Source: Spirogloea muscicola
Lineage: Eukaryota > Streptophyta > Zygnematophyceae > Spirogloeales > Spirogloeaceae
Assembly (NCBI GenBank): GCA_009602725.1
Contig: WELB01000097.1
Location: forward strand, 111,546 to 175,545
DNA: 64,000 bases
Direction: 5' to 3'
The translations under genes were made by a program, and so were the position numbers. Each line of letters opens with the position of its first letter. The first letter of the stretch is position 1. Under the pieces are notes generated by a model that searched no databases, was not told the origin of the DNA, and saw only the letters and a list, made by a program, of their open reading frames with translations. This document shows positions 41,041 to 53,891 of this stretch, piece by piece.

Positions 41041-44000
41041 ATGGACCTGGCCACGCTCGGCGGCGTGCTGCAGCTGGCCCTCAGCCCGAGCCCGCAGGAG
41101 CGCAAGGCCGCCGAGGACAAGCTTATCGAGGTGAGGCTGAGGGGCCCCTCGAGGAGTCGCCGGCGACGCCAGCTGCATCGACTGCCCGTCTTCGCAGGCC
41201 TGACCCGGTCCCACCTCGGCCTGGCCGCTTGCGCAGTTCCAGCATGCACCGGGGCACCTGGTGCGCCTCATGCAGGTCATCGTGAGCACCAGCGCGGACC
41301 TGGCCATCCGCCAGATTGCCAGCATCTACTTCAAGAACCTGGTCGCTAAGGACTGGGTCGCCAAGGACTCAGGCAGGGCTTCCAAAGACGGCACTTGGTT
41401 GTCCTTCCTCCAAGCCGCATTTTGGCTCGCGGGCTGGCGCCCTTGTGGCTGGCCTTGGTGCAAACAACAACCCTCACTCTTGAGGCTCCTTGTGGTTACC
41501 AGGCGACGTCTTCTCTGAGAGCGACAAGGCGACGGTGCGTGACAACCTGCTGGAGGCCATCATCTGCGCGCCTGCACTTCTCAGGTGGGCCTTCCTGCCG
41601 CACCCTCGAGTATCTCAGGTCATGGCAAATCAACCTGTGATATAGCCATTGACAAGCTGCGCAGGCAAGCTTCTCTGGCGTCTTGCCCTTGGCGTTGTCT
41701 ATTAGACCTCAGCGCCAGCAGCAGACCAGATCTTACAGTTGGCAACCCGTCCCTTCTATAACTGTCATATTATTAGACATGACCCTCGACCGCTCTATCA
41801 CCAATTGTATGAGATGCTGCACTGCTTCTTTAGCTCGCTCCAGCTGCCAAGTAGCCAGTGACGTTGTGCCAAGCCAGAGAGGTCGCTTGACCAGTAGCAT
41901 ATTGGACGACCCTCTGGACAGCTGGTTTGAGCTTGGCCCTCTGCTGGCTGCCCTGCTTCGAGCGGGAAGTGGCTGACCAGGTAAACGGTTGGACGGGTTT
42001 GAGGATATGAGGTCCAGGATACGCAGGAAACAAGGAAACTGAGGGTCAGGATCAGGATGCAAAGGGTCAGATGCCAGGACTACGCCTCTCATCGCCTCCG
42101 TCCTCTGGTCCTGGGCAACTGATAACAGGCGGCGCCGGCGTGTCGCAGGTCGCAGCTTGGCGAGTGCCTCAAAACGATTGTGCAGTCGGATTACCCGGAG
42201 CAATGGCAGGCGCTCCTTCCCCTCGTCGATGGCAACCTGCATTCAATGGACCAGCCACGTGTCACCGGCGCTCTCTTTGCGCTCCGCGTCCTCGCTCGGA
42301 AGTATGAGTGAGTCCCCTCCCCAATCTTGGTCGGACAAGCACGCAATGGACACTGAGTGCTCCGAGCTAAGGGTGTCTGACGGCGCATGAGTTCCGTGAT
42401 TATCCAGGTTCAAGCACGAGGATGAAGAGCGCGCACCAAGCCACGTGCTGGTGTCGACCACCTTTCCCGTCCTCATCAACATCTTCAAGTACCTGCTCTC
42501 CTTGCCGGAACCCGATGCTGAGATTGCCATCCTCATCAAGCTCATCTGCAAAATTTTCTGGTCCTCGTGCTATGTACGCACCTCGGCGCCAATACCCCAT
42601 CAACTCAGGTCAATGTGTCCAGCAGCAGCAGATTAATGAATGCAAAGAAGAGCTCTAGATGTAGTGACATATTGCTGGTCAATATGCTGAGCTTCAAGTC
42701 CGCAGCTGATGGCTCGTGATGTACTTTGGTGGCGCAGCTGGAGGTGCCAAAGCTTGTGCAGGAGGAGAATGTTTGCATTGCCTGGATGGGTTGCTTCCTC
42801 AATCTCATTGAGCGACCTGTCTCAGCGGCAGGCGGCAGTGATGGGCAGCTTGCTTGGTGGAAGGTCAAGAAGTGGACGCTGCACATCATCAACCGCCTCT
42901 ACAAACGGCAAGCAACCTGAACTCTCGTTCTGTGACAACACAAATCTAAGCTTGCCCCCGTACACTCTGCTGCTGCTGGTGCCCACTGTGGAAGTTGCCT
43001 GGTCTGTGGACGTCAAGGACACTGACAGCAAGTCTTGGGCTTGCTCCTGCAGCTTTGGGGACCCCAAGGTTGTTAAGGGCGAGCCACGGGCATTTGCGGT
43101 CATGTTCCAGAAACGCTTCGCCGGCAAGTTCCTGCAGGCGTACCTTGCGCTGCTACTTCGCATCCGGCAAGAGGGTGGCCACCAGCCGGAGCGCGTGATC
43201 AACCTCGCCCTGCAGTACCTGACCACCAGGTCCTGCAGCTTGCCAGCTGCTCTTTCTCAGCGCTGCGCCTCATCTCTTGCTCCCCATCTCTTGGTGCGCA
43301 AATTGGGGTCAAGCATATCTCGTACTTAGTTGTCTGACTTGACTTGACCTGACTATCTGACAAACTTGACCAGACTATTCCTCGCCTCAGTGCATTGGTA
43401 AGGTGCTCCTCCATGTCGAACCTCAGGCCAAGCCGAAAGGGCTGCTTGCAATAGCAGTGGCAGCCTTCTCTTCAGCAGCATACTTGGCTTACCCTCTGTA
43501 TCTTGACTGTCTCTCGTCATTCACAGTATCTCCAAGACGCCTCAATACCAGCTGCTGAAGCCGCAGCTCAATGTGGTACTCTTCGAGATCTGCTTCCCAC
43601 TCATGTGCTTCAATGACTCGGATGCGGCACTGTGGAGGGACGACCCGCACGAGTATGTTCGGAAAGGCTATGGTGAAGCTCCTTCACTCTTCTGACATGG
43701 TCTGCACAGGGATATAGCGATGCGAACCTGGTCAATTGGATTCAGCATTGTTGAGTACAGGCAGCTCATTGCAGATTGTTTTGTGCCTCAAGATGGAGGA
43801 CTTTCGTCTCTCTTGTGAATATTGGGCTTCTGCAGACATCATTGAGGATATGTATAGCCCACGCACTGGAGCCATCAACTTGATCGTTGAACTTGTGCGG
43901 AAGCGTGGAAAGGAGAATCTTCAACCCTTGCTCACATCCATTGTTGACGTCTTCAACAAGTAAGAAGCAGCAAGCGACACATCTCGTGCTAGCTGCCCTT

Positions 44001-47000
44001 TGGGGACACTAACCAGAAGTATCCTCATCATTGTTGCTGACTCTGCCCTACTTTTGGCCAGCTTCAAGAACTCCCCTCCTGAGGCGCGGCAATATCAGCA
44101 GAAAGATGGGGCTTTGCTGGTTGTGGGAGCACTGAGTGACAAGCTGAAGGCGACAGAGCCATACAAGAACCAGCTGGAGACTATGCTTGTGCACCACGTC
44201 TTTCCAGAGTTCCAGTCGCCCATGGGACACCTCCGTGCCAAAGTTGGTCATTCTACATCCCTGCCTCTTTCTATCTGCTTCTTGGGAGCAAATTTCAGCG
44301 GCTTAGGCTTCCCTGAAGCCTGCTACTTTCATTCTTTTATTTCTCACAGTGCCTGCATGCATCTTGCACAATGAGGTCTTGAGAAAAAGCTGATGTCATT
44401 CTTTTTGAAGGTTAAAGCTCATCTGTGGTCCCTTACTATTTTGAGCTGCTTGGTGATGGTGTGTTACTCACAAAGCTTTCCAATGATTTGCTTACCTCCG
44501 AAGGCAATACACTGTGCTCTTCAGGCTGCTTGGGTGGCTGGTCAGTATGCCGACATCCCATATGCTGAAACAAGCCATTTCACACACGCCTTCCACTCCG
44601 TCGTAGCTGCGCTGCGCGACTCTGAGCTCCCTGTCAGAGTGGACTCTGTGGTTGCCTTACGCTCGTTTGTGGAGTGCATCCAAGGTCAGTTCAATTGCTG
44701 GCGCTGGCAGATCTCCTTTGCAAGACGAAACTTCTTATTGTGTAGTTTGTGCGCAAACCACAACAATGGTAACTCGAGCAAACTGTAGGAATTGTAATCG
44801 GCCTTCTGTGCTGAGCTTTCTAGGGAGACTTGGCAGCCAGTCACAAGATTGACAATCGTGCAGAATTGGACGAGATGAGGGCAATGCTGCCACAACTACT
44901 GGACGGTAGGTTCGTAGATGTATCCTTGGCAACGTCTACAGGCAATGTAAGCAAGCAAGCAATTGTCATGCAAAGTGATGATTACCCATTCAAGTGGTAT
45001 TCTCCTGTACGTAGCCTGGTCACTTCGTACATCCCATAATACAAATTTAGTGATCAGTAGGGAATCATCAAGAACACCTGCATATTAGCAACCAGTGTAC
45101 TGCATTATGTCAGCAACCGTATTACTTGATCTTATATTTTGCTGCATGCCGCAGAGCTCTTTAAGTTGATGAACGAGGTAGAAAATGACGACCTCGTATT
45201 CACGCTTGAGACGATCGTGGACAAATTCGGAGAGGAGATGGCACCGTATGCCCTAGGGCTTGTGCAGAATCTGGTATACATCCATGACACTACTGGACAA
45301 TAGCAGGGTTGTTTTTTATTGCAATAGCAGTTGTACATTAATGCGGCTGCAAGTCATGAACTTGTGAGCTTGACGACAAGCTTAGATTGGGGCTCTGGTG
45401 CACCTTTCTGCAGGTTGTGCCCTTTGTTATTGCTAAACATATCATGCAGCCGTATGCAACTGATGTATGTCAGACAATGCACGAGTGTTGCACCTTTGTC
45501 TGGCAATGTCAAGCCTCATCAAGCTGTGGTAGATTCAGCTACACTTGACTGCCATGGAGATGCTTGACGCCAAGCTCCCGTGTCGCCAAGCAGGCTGCAG
45601 CCTTCTGGAAGTGCGTCAAGAGCTCGGATGCGGACGAGGACGACGATGATGGCCTTCTAGCTGCAGTGGGATGCTTGCGGGCCATTGGCACCATCCTGGA
45701 GTCAATAAGTGCTTTACCACACCTCTTTCCGCAGCTTGAGCCCACTCTGCTGCCCATCATGCAGCAGATGCTCTCTGAGGACGGCCAGGGTAAGTTACAA
45801 GGCCTCCTTAGAGCTTGCAAACAGACCCTGGCGCAGCACAGTAGCAACATCACAGTGAAGCGCAAAAGGCGAAGCATTGTGCTTGCCTGCATTTGCAATT
45901 AAAGACAAGCATCTTATGATTAGCTTTCCAAAATAAGTATTAGTCAGCACGTTTTTGAAGGCTGGGCAAAACCAAGGTCGCTTAAGACAGCCTGCGTGCC
46001 ATGAGCTTGAGACAACAGGGGTTTATTTCTGACTGCAGATGTGTTTGAGGAGGTCCTTGAGATTGCGTCTTACATGACTTACTTCACCCCAACAATCACC
46101 CTTGACATGTGGTCCATATGGCCATTGATGGTCAAGGCTGTGAACAGCTGGGCCGTCGACTTCTTTGATAGTAAGGCTGCCAACTTTGCCAAAGAGCAGC
46201 TGTATTCGCCGTAATTCGCACCTTGCAAACGGCTGTGAGCAATCACAGGACGCATGTACAGGGGCAAGTCTTTCAGCTTGGACTGATGTCATCTAGGTCT
46301 TCAATCGGCCAGACAAGCTCTATGTTGATACTAGCACCCTACTCTGGCATTCGATGTTTGTCATGTGGGTTGGTCGACTGCACTTCTTGAGATCAAGCAC
46401 AAAAACTGTCCTTGTGTTGTGCATATCATCTCCTGAGTATAATGAGGGCACGTATTAATACATGATCACTGGCTGAAAAGGGCAAGTTGTGCTCTGCTTG
46501 CACTTTGCAGACGTACTTGGACCTATGGACAATCTCATCTCACGAAGTACCGAGCATTTTCTGACCTGCCAGGAGCCCAACTACCAGCAAGACCTTTACA
46601 ATATGGTAGCCACGGTGAGTGGTATTATATCTCTGCAGGCATTATGTCAGAGTCCAATATGTTGGTTGCATTCCAAAGCTAGAAGTGCTAAGAAGAGGAT
46701 CTGGTCGCATGTTGTGGAAAGGTGACACCGCTGGTGTTTTTTGTGCAGTCCAGGAAGGTGTGTTTGGCATCCCAGTAATTATGTCGATGTTGATGTTGGT
46801 AATATCTCTGAAACAGCTCCTAGGTGATGAGAAGCTGGAAGATGAGGACGTGGAGGCGGCACCTAAGCTTATGGAGTCGGTCCTTCAGAATTGCCAAGGC
46901 AGGGTGGATCATTGGGTTGAGCCCTACTTGACAATTGCCATCAAGAGGCTGCGGGTTGCCAAGAAGCTCCACGTCAAGGACCTTCTCACAGAGACGGTAT

Positions 47001-48600
47001 TTGCCCATGCCATTAGCAGGATAAAAGATGACTCAGGTGGTGAAGGTGGCATAGCAAAGATCAGCATGTGTGCATAGATGCTTCAGGGAGCACACTTTGA
47101 GTCTTGCCACGATGCGGTGACACCTTGGGTTTTGTCATAGAGAGTTTCAATCATAGTTGTTATCACAGAGAGAGGTGTCACAGGAGGTAGCATATGTCAG
47201 ATCTGTGTGTTTGAACAGTACAAGTTGTAGTGACTTTGGTGAGGTTGTGTTCATGCAGCTTGCAAATGCATTATACTATAATGCGCCTCTTTGCATCAGT
47301 ATCTTGCAAAAGATGGGAGTCACTGGCGAGGTGTTCCAGACATGGTTCCAGATGCTATATGCAAGACATAAGAATGGGCGGCCCATGCACTTTCGGAGGT
47401 GAGGCTGCCGCGAGGCCATCTGGTTGGATGTAGCAGGTTTCATAGAGCTACTCTCTACAGTGAAGAGCCGTGTTCAACATATCATTGCCTATTTGATTGC
47501 AGATGGAAGTCAGTAAGTTGGAAGGTGCACATTGTAATCGAATCCTTTGTCAAGAGATTTCTAGAGTGTTCACTTCCCTTTGAATCTGCAGAGAGCACGA
47601 TAAGAAGGTGTGCATCCTTGGCTTGGCAAGATTACTGCTGGTCCCTGTGGCAGTACTGCCTGAAGAATTACAATCAGGACTTGATCAGGTCTTCAAGGGA
47701 CTCCTGAAGCTTCTGGTGGAGTACAAGGAGCAGCAAGCTGGTGTGACTCGTGCTTTGTCCGTCTCCTCTCTACAGCAAACCAAATTGTTGATGTAGGAGT
47801 GTTTTGCATAGGTGCACACCACCAAGCAGTTGCTGAGCATGGCTTTTGGGTTTAGGGTGTATAACAACTCTCTGCTTACCTTACTGCAACAGAGGCTGCT
47901 AAAGCGGAAGAAGAAGAAGAGGAGGACGAGGAGGCCGAGGACCTCGAGGAGGGCTGGGAGGACGAGGAGATTGAGGATGGGGATGAGGATGATGAGAACG
48001 AGGATGCAAACGGAGACAATGAGAGGGTGCAAAGAGTGGCACAGAAGGTCCTAACAACGTTCATCCACTGCAGTTCCTGTGAGGTGTTCTACTGACGAGA
48101 CGTGCAATTGATGTGAAGTGAAGTGCTCCTGTTTGTGTTCTGTAGGCTGGAGCATCCTTTCAATGGGCGTCAGAAAATGACGAGGATGATTCAGATGACG
48201 AGGATTGGATTGACGAAGAAGAATTTCAGTCACCAATTGACGCCATCGATCCATTCGTGTACTTCGCTGACACCATGAAAAGTGGGTCTCCTGCACTGGC
48301 ACTTGTTTTTTCAGCAGTTCCGTTTTCTGCTAAGTTTGTACTCAGCAGCGCGTGGCATATACTTGAAGGACAACATTGCTCGCAATCTGTGCTTGATCAG
48401 TGTCGCTCGGTCTGACTGCCTTCTGGTGCTTCATTGCAGCCATGTCTGCTACCGATCCGCAGCGGTTCCAGATGCTTACAGGAGGTCTAGACTTCCAGCA
48501 CCAAGCCATGGCGCACGGGCTAGCCCAGCATGCTGAGGACAGACGGCAGGAAATCGAGAAGGAGAAGGCAGAGGAGCTGCTTAAAGCTCAAAAACAATAA
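41041..48600 (+). CDS. Importin-7/8-like nuclear transport receptor (SAD2 type)
   Basis: Importin-beta family receptor carrying cargo into the nucleus with Ran. 22 exons: 41041-41130, 41237-41372, 41503-41584, 42149-42307, 42408-42573, 42738-42907, 43053-43229, 43527-43672, 43836-43959, 44062-44242, 44525-44684, 44864-44905, 45155-45273, 45594-45789, 46039-46170, 46511-46621, 46824-46996, 47259-47398, 47592-47740, 47893-48047, 48146-48281 and 48440-48600. All phases close to 1034 residues, the usual importin-7/8 length. Landmarks: [18 protein letters not shown] (importin N-terminal domain), [81 protein letters not shown], an acidic loop rich in E/D before EEGWEDEE, and [21 protein letters not shown]. 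Two introns use GC donors (after 41372 and 42907). Exon 12 is only 42 bp. Confidence 0.93.
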
Positions 48601-49630
48601 CCCTTGCTGGGCATACGGGTTGATTATGAGTAGATGGGTTGTTTATAGCACATAGCATCATTCTTTCCCCTTGGATGTAGCAACACATAGAGGATTACTC
48701 ATGCCTTCTTTCGCTTCCATTGCCACATTTTTTAAGAATCCCTCTCCACATTCTATGAGAATCCCTCTTCAGCTGGTTTCCGTTCTTTCATGATCCGCAC
48801 TCGTGATCCGCACTCATGATCTGCACTTGTGAAGTGTTGCCCTGCAAAGCCTCGGCTGAAGCGCAGATGCTGTCTTTGACTTTGAATAACAGAGGCCTAG
48901 TCTGTCAAGTTCCTACAGAGCAATGACATTCTGACCCCATTGTCGATAACCCACCAATTTTAACAGCAGCATTCACTCTGCAGGTGATGGGATTATGTGG
49001 TATGATAAGAGATATCTTGAACTGACCTGTGCCACATACAAAAACTGGTCACTGCACAGAAGATGGACTTTTCAGATCTGGAGTCAGCCATGCACCTTTC
49101 ACAATTGCTGCTTCTTCGGAGCAATATCCTACTCCTAAAGCCTGTCTTCATCCCTCTTCGAAAGCAGAACCAGACTGTCAAGTGCACTCTCTCTATGCGA
49201 GCAGTGAGTGGGAAGAAGGTGCCTGGATTCATAAATGCTTAGATGATGTAGCAGGCTTCACGTACATGTAATTGCTCGCATGCATAAGGAATGCTCTCAC
49301 ATTTCTTTAAGATGCAAAAAAGAGAGGAAGCTATATTTGACAGGCTGCACTGCCATGGGCGTGCCACATCCATTGATAGAAGGCTGTCTTGCCAATTGCC
49401 AAATGAAGTTGCTAGAACCTTCCCGGGGGAAAGTCGAATGTCTCACGGGCCTTCAAGACATTCCCCATCTAGTGCAATGACCATCATTCAAGTAGCGTGG
49501 TAAACAGTGCCTCTACACACTGGCTCTCCTGGTGTTGGCCGTGGTCAAGCACGCAGCCTACTCCTGACCTATCTTAGCAAACACCCCACCATCACATAGC
49601 CTAGCGATAATAACCCTTGAATGGTGCCAT
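48601..49630. other. Convergent intergenic region with small tandem repeat
   Basis: Between the importin (+) and VDAC (-) 3' ends. About three imperfect units of TGATCCGCACTCG/A lie at 48,790-48,832. No gene or structured RNA recognised. Confidence 0.5.
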
Positions 49631-51786
49631 TCAGGGTTTCAGAGCAATGGCAAGTCCAACCTTGGCACTCTTGTCCAACGCCTTGGTGTCAACCTCGCCA
49701 GAGATGGTGATTGTGGATTTGGGTCTCCACTCATGCTGCACGAGCCCAGCAACACTGCCATGGTTGTTGACGCGACCCTTCAGGGTGGTCAGAGCGTCCA
49801 GGGTGTATGCAGTGCCCAGGGTGAATGTATTCTCGTTCTTGGTGAAGCTGTGGGCAATCTCGCCTCCAACTGTGGCGTATGGGTTCACCGCATGAAGGAA
49901 AGAGCCCTTCAATGTTTCTCCCTTGTCAGCACTGTCAGAACACGATGTATGGCAGTGCAAAATGTCAAATGAAAGAATCAGTGCCATCATCACTACAAAG
50001 GTCTAACTTCTTAGAAACCTTGAGCATAGTGACAAATGTTACTAAGAGATAGACTGAAGATTCTGTTATCCAGAGTTGTGTTCACTAGGGACATTCCAAC
50101 ATTTCACAATGACGTAGAATGGTGTGACACTTCCCCTTCTCAGTATAACATAAGAATGGCATCACACTACAAAGACACTCACAGGGTACAACTGATAGCA
50201 TTGGGAAGGGCGTATGAGACGAAGAAATTGAAATGAAACATTCCAAAGCTCACTGCACGCAGGAAGTAAATACTCACAGGATGGCGGCTACTGTGAAGTC
50301 CTGCTTGTACAAAGCCACTCCGAAGTTGTACTTAGTAAGAGCACTGCTTTGAGTCGAGTAGGTGAACTCCCCACCCAATGCAGCCTGAGGTGATCCCAGG
50401 GCAGCGGTAAAGTCGATGATAGGGGACTGAGTCATCCCTATCCCACCAGTAAAGGCAGAGTATTCATTGAGGTACTGAAGCTCCAGCTGCATCATGACCA
50501 CCAACAGCCCGTCCGTCAGTCCTCAGAAGCCTTTAGGGCTTGCTGGTTCTAAGGCAAGTACACATGAGCACAGGGCCAAAAGAATCCACGACTGAATCTA
50601 TATTGATTGATCACTCATAGCATGCATCAGCTCAATACCTTAGCTGTCTTCTGGTCAGGGATGGTGCCACTGATAATGCCCTTAAGCCCGGGTGCAATGT
50701 CATCCACAGTAATAGTAGCGTGGATCTGAGACAAGAGCACACGCAGCGTTCGTCAATGACCTGGACATGGCACGGTGACAGCGTGGTGAGTCAGCTCCAC
50801 TTCAGTCATCGCTGCCTTTCGATGTCAGCAAAAGAGAGCCAGTGAAAGCGGTACCTTGGAAGCTGTGTCCACTTTCAGCTCTGTCCTTATCCGCCCGTGC
50901 CTGATCTCCCCCTTGACATCTCCGGCAAAAGCCTCCCCCTTCAGGGAGCCAGCGGTGGTGAATGCCTGCACTTCAAGGGTGACGCAAATGTCAGCAAGGG
51001 CACAGACGAGCGAGGTCGTACCACACGTCTCCTACGGAGGGCCCATGGTTATATAACAATAGACACTTGTTCATGCTCGACAATCTGTACAGAACCCTGC
51101 GGGTGGCTGCAAGCGGACTCACCAAGCCGGAGAGGGTGACAGTGGAGACGGTAATCTTCTGATCATATGTGTACTCCTTCGTCAGGAGGTCTGCAAAAGA
51201 TCAACAACAGAGGGCTCCTGGCATCAGCTAGCCGCCAATGTGCCTAAGAAGCACTAACCCCTGCGTCTGAGCCCACTGTACAGAGTGGCACTTCAAAGGT
51301 ACTACTCAGTGGAGTACTTAAGGGTATTACTCAGTGCGCAGGGTCAACAGCTGCCATCAGGTGTCAGTGCCTAACAGTGGTGACCAGGCAGGGAAGATAG
51401 CACAGTCAAGAGCAATGGAAGCCGCAGATTCAAGGTAGCAGCAGCGCGCAGCACGAAACAGCTGAATCGCATAACTGCACTGTTTTGTGTGATACGACAG
51501 AGGCCGCCAAACTGCTAGCTGGGTGACTCGTTCGCAAGTAGCAAGCTGACGGCATGCTAGTGAGCTGCTGCGGGCACTGCGCGGGTCGATCTACGCGCCA
51601 GAACGAGCTCTGGCTCAACATCGACATACAGACCGCAAGCAGGCTCTAAGGGACGAGGTTCGCCAGAACGGCGGGCTGATCGGGGCCGCGGCCGAGCCCA
51701 GCTGCCGCGCCGGCCTACGACGAACGGGCTCCAGCACCTTTGGTCAGCTTGCCGATGTCGGAGTAGAAGCCCGGGCCCTTGCCCAT
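49631..51786 (-). CDS. VDAC: Mitochondrial outer-membrane porin VDAC
   Basis: Voltage-dependent anion channel, the 19-strand barrel passing metabolites across the outer mitochondrial membrane. Exons: 51786-51738, 51190-51123, 50965-50855, 50725-50639, 50486-50278 and 49931-49631; phases close to 274 residues, the normal VDAC size. Landmarks: MGKGPGFYSDIGKLTKG (the N-terminal helix region), DLLTKEYTYDQKITVST, TELKVDTASK, IAPGLKGIISGTIPDQK, LELQYLNEYSAFTGGIGM, ADKGETLKGSFLHAVNP, GTAYTLDALTTLKGRVNNHG and GLVQHEWRPKSTITISGEVD. A long GCC tract (sense strand) sits 20-65 bp upstream of the ATG, with a single N at 51862. Confidence 0.94.
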
Positions 51787-51811
51787 CTCGGCGGGCGCAG
51801 ATCGCGCGAGG

Positions 51812-51849
<38 letters not shown>

Positions 51850-51880
51850 GCGTGGGGCTGGNGGGGGGCCAGAGCCCTAA
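51787..51880. promoter_or_regulatory. GCC-repeat leader of VDAC
   Basis: GGC repeat (GCC in the gene sense) at about 51,812-51,849, then an N at 51,862. Probably 5' UTR or core promoter. Confidence 0.5.
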
Positions 51881-51886
51881 CGAGGT

Positions 51887-52510
51887 CTGCCCGTGGGCGA
51901 CATTAGTTCACGAACTCGATCACGCGGCCCTGCGACCCTTCGCCCTCTGACCCGCCCTGCATTATTCCAGGCCCCCTCGGCCCCCCGTGACCTCGTTGTC
52001 GCTGACGAAGAGCGGCGCGCTGCGTGTTTCGTCCCGTCCGTCCCACTCTGTCGTCCGAACATGCCCCGCACCGTTGCTTCCCACGCTCGTCTCGTCGCCC
52101 CCTTCTGGCCAGGCTTGCACGGCGCGCTGTGTCCCGCAGGCGCGGTGAGCCGGCTGACTTCAACGCCGCTGGCTCGTGGGCTCAGGTGTATCGTATGCGC
52201 TTGTCCGTTTCCCTCCAGCGGTCCATGGCCCACGCCTTTGCATCTGCGTGCTGGCCGTGCTCTCGCTGCGGCCTCCGGCTTTCGTAAGGGGGATAGTTTA
52301 CCGGCAGCTAGTCTGTCGGATGTGAGGCTCCTCACTCGTAACTACTAAGTGGTCCATCCTCCCCCGTTCTGCCATAGCCTCTTCAGGCCCCGCAGTCGCT
52401 GCTTAGCTCGTAGCTTGGCCCCTTCGAACCTTGTCAATTCTTTTCGGGCTGGCTTCTCACAGCCCTTGCCCCCATTGGGAGAGCCACTTCTTCTGAACAA
52501 GAAGTAAACA
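51887..52510 (+). mobile_element. LINE C-terminus and full 3' tail
   Basis: Frames at 51,893-52,348 hold AQVYRMRLSVSLQRSMAHA and, after a frameshift, GRALAAASGFRKGDSLPAAS and LSDVRLLTRNY with a stop at 52,346-52,348. The 160-bp tail (GTGGTCCATCCTCCCCCGTT ... hairpin ... GAGCCACTTCTTCTG) is almost identical to the block inserted in the solo LTR at 28,142-28,290. Confidence 0.72.
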
Positions 52511-52739
52511 TTTGCAAGAGAGAAGGCGCGCAGTACGCACGAATGAAAGCGTGGCCAAATCATTGTTCAGGCGGAAAACTACTGCAAAGGAGTAAGGCTT
52601 AATAAAACCCTTAGCTAAGGTGGCTTAAAAAACAGTGTGACGTTATGATGTTAGCACCCACATTTTCCTTGTAGCTATATGCCAGTAAGTAGGGGCTACT
52701 TAGTGACGACCTGTAGCAGCCTTTGATGTTGGGGCTCTC

Positions 52740-53180
52740 CCTGGCTCTTAACCATCATTTTGGGCTGGCCTTGCACAGCCACTGTCCCTCTTTGGAAAAG
52801 CCGTTTCTCGTTAACAAGCTGTTAGTGCCTCTCAGCCCACCATTCCGTGGAGAGGTGCGCTGTTGTGTGAGAGAGAAGCTGGGCAGGGGCAAGCATCAGC
52901 ATAAGTTAGAGAATACGTCCATTTAGAACTGCCTCTCCTCGGGGTTCTGAGCCCCTTTTCCAGCAGCTAGTTTGTCGGATTTTATGCTCCTCACTCGTAA
53001 CTACTGAGTGGTCCATCCTTCCCCGTTCTGACATAGCATCCTCAGGCCCCTTCGTAGCTGCTTAGCGCTTTTTAGGCCCCTTCGTCATTGGCCCCTTCGA
53101 ACCTTTGTCAATCCTTTTCGGGCTGGCTTTTCACAGCCCTCGCCACCATTGGGAGTGCCACTTCTTTCCTTTTAGCCCCT
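52740..53180 (+). mobile_element. Further LINE tails and a short C-terminus
   Basis: Tail GGGCTGGCCTTGCACAGCC near 52,760; C-terminal end LSDFMLLTRNY with a stop at about 53,007, followed by GTGGTCCATCCTTCCCCGTT and the hairpin GGGCTGGCTTTTCACAGCCC near 53,120. The remainder to 53,891 shows no gene. Confidence 0.62.
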
Positions 53181-53891
53181 CCTTTGCTGAGGTCGTCCCC
53201 ATGTCTGTTACATGATTGGCCTAGGCCTACATGATTGAGATCACTGGCATATTAACAAGAAGATTTGCTGTCAGCAAGCTGCTGAAGGAAGCAATGGCTT
53301 AGGAATTTGTAATGGTAAAATTTCTACAGTGTGCTCGCACCTCCTCAGAGATGCCACCTAACAATACAAGTACCACAATACCCGCCACAACAGTGGCACT
53401 GCCATTGTTGCTGTGTGTTTAGCTGCACTTGCAGTGCCACAAGCAAAAAAATGCCAAGCCGCTCTTCAGTCAGTACACATGGCCAGCTGCAGGTGACCAG
53501 CTATGACCAGCCATGACTGGCTGTGAGAGAGAACGTGGTAATTAGGACCTGAAGAGTAGCAGGAGTAGGTGTCAGAGAAATTGCGAGGGTATAGCGGCAG
53601 GGTCCAATTCCCAAGCACCAGTGGTCATGCCAGGCATCTCATCGCCAACGTATTTATGAGCCAGTACTTGATGAGAAAAGGCAGCCAGGACAGCTGACAA
53701 GGAAGAGATGGTCATTGTTGAGCTGGTTGAGTCCAACTGCAAGGTGAGTGAAAAGAGATGAGAATGAGAACAAAGCCACAGATGCAGCATAGCCTGTTGT
53801 TGACGCAGAGGTAAGATGCGGTCCTAGTCAATCACTCATGTCCACCACGAAAGTGCATACAGTTTTTCACGAAAGCACAACAACTTGGTGG

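Noticed and set aside
40477-41325. 282-codon minus-strand open frame over the importin start
   Set aside because: Overlaps the first two importin exons in antisense and has low-complexity composition; the importin model closes completely.
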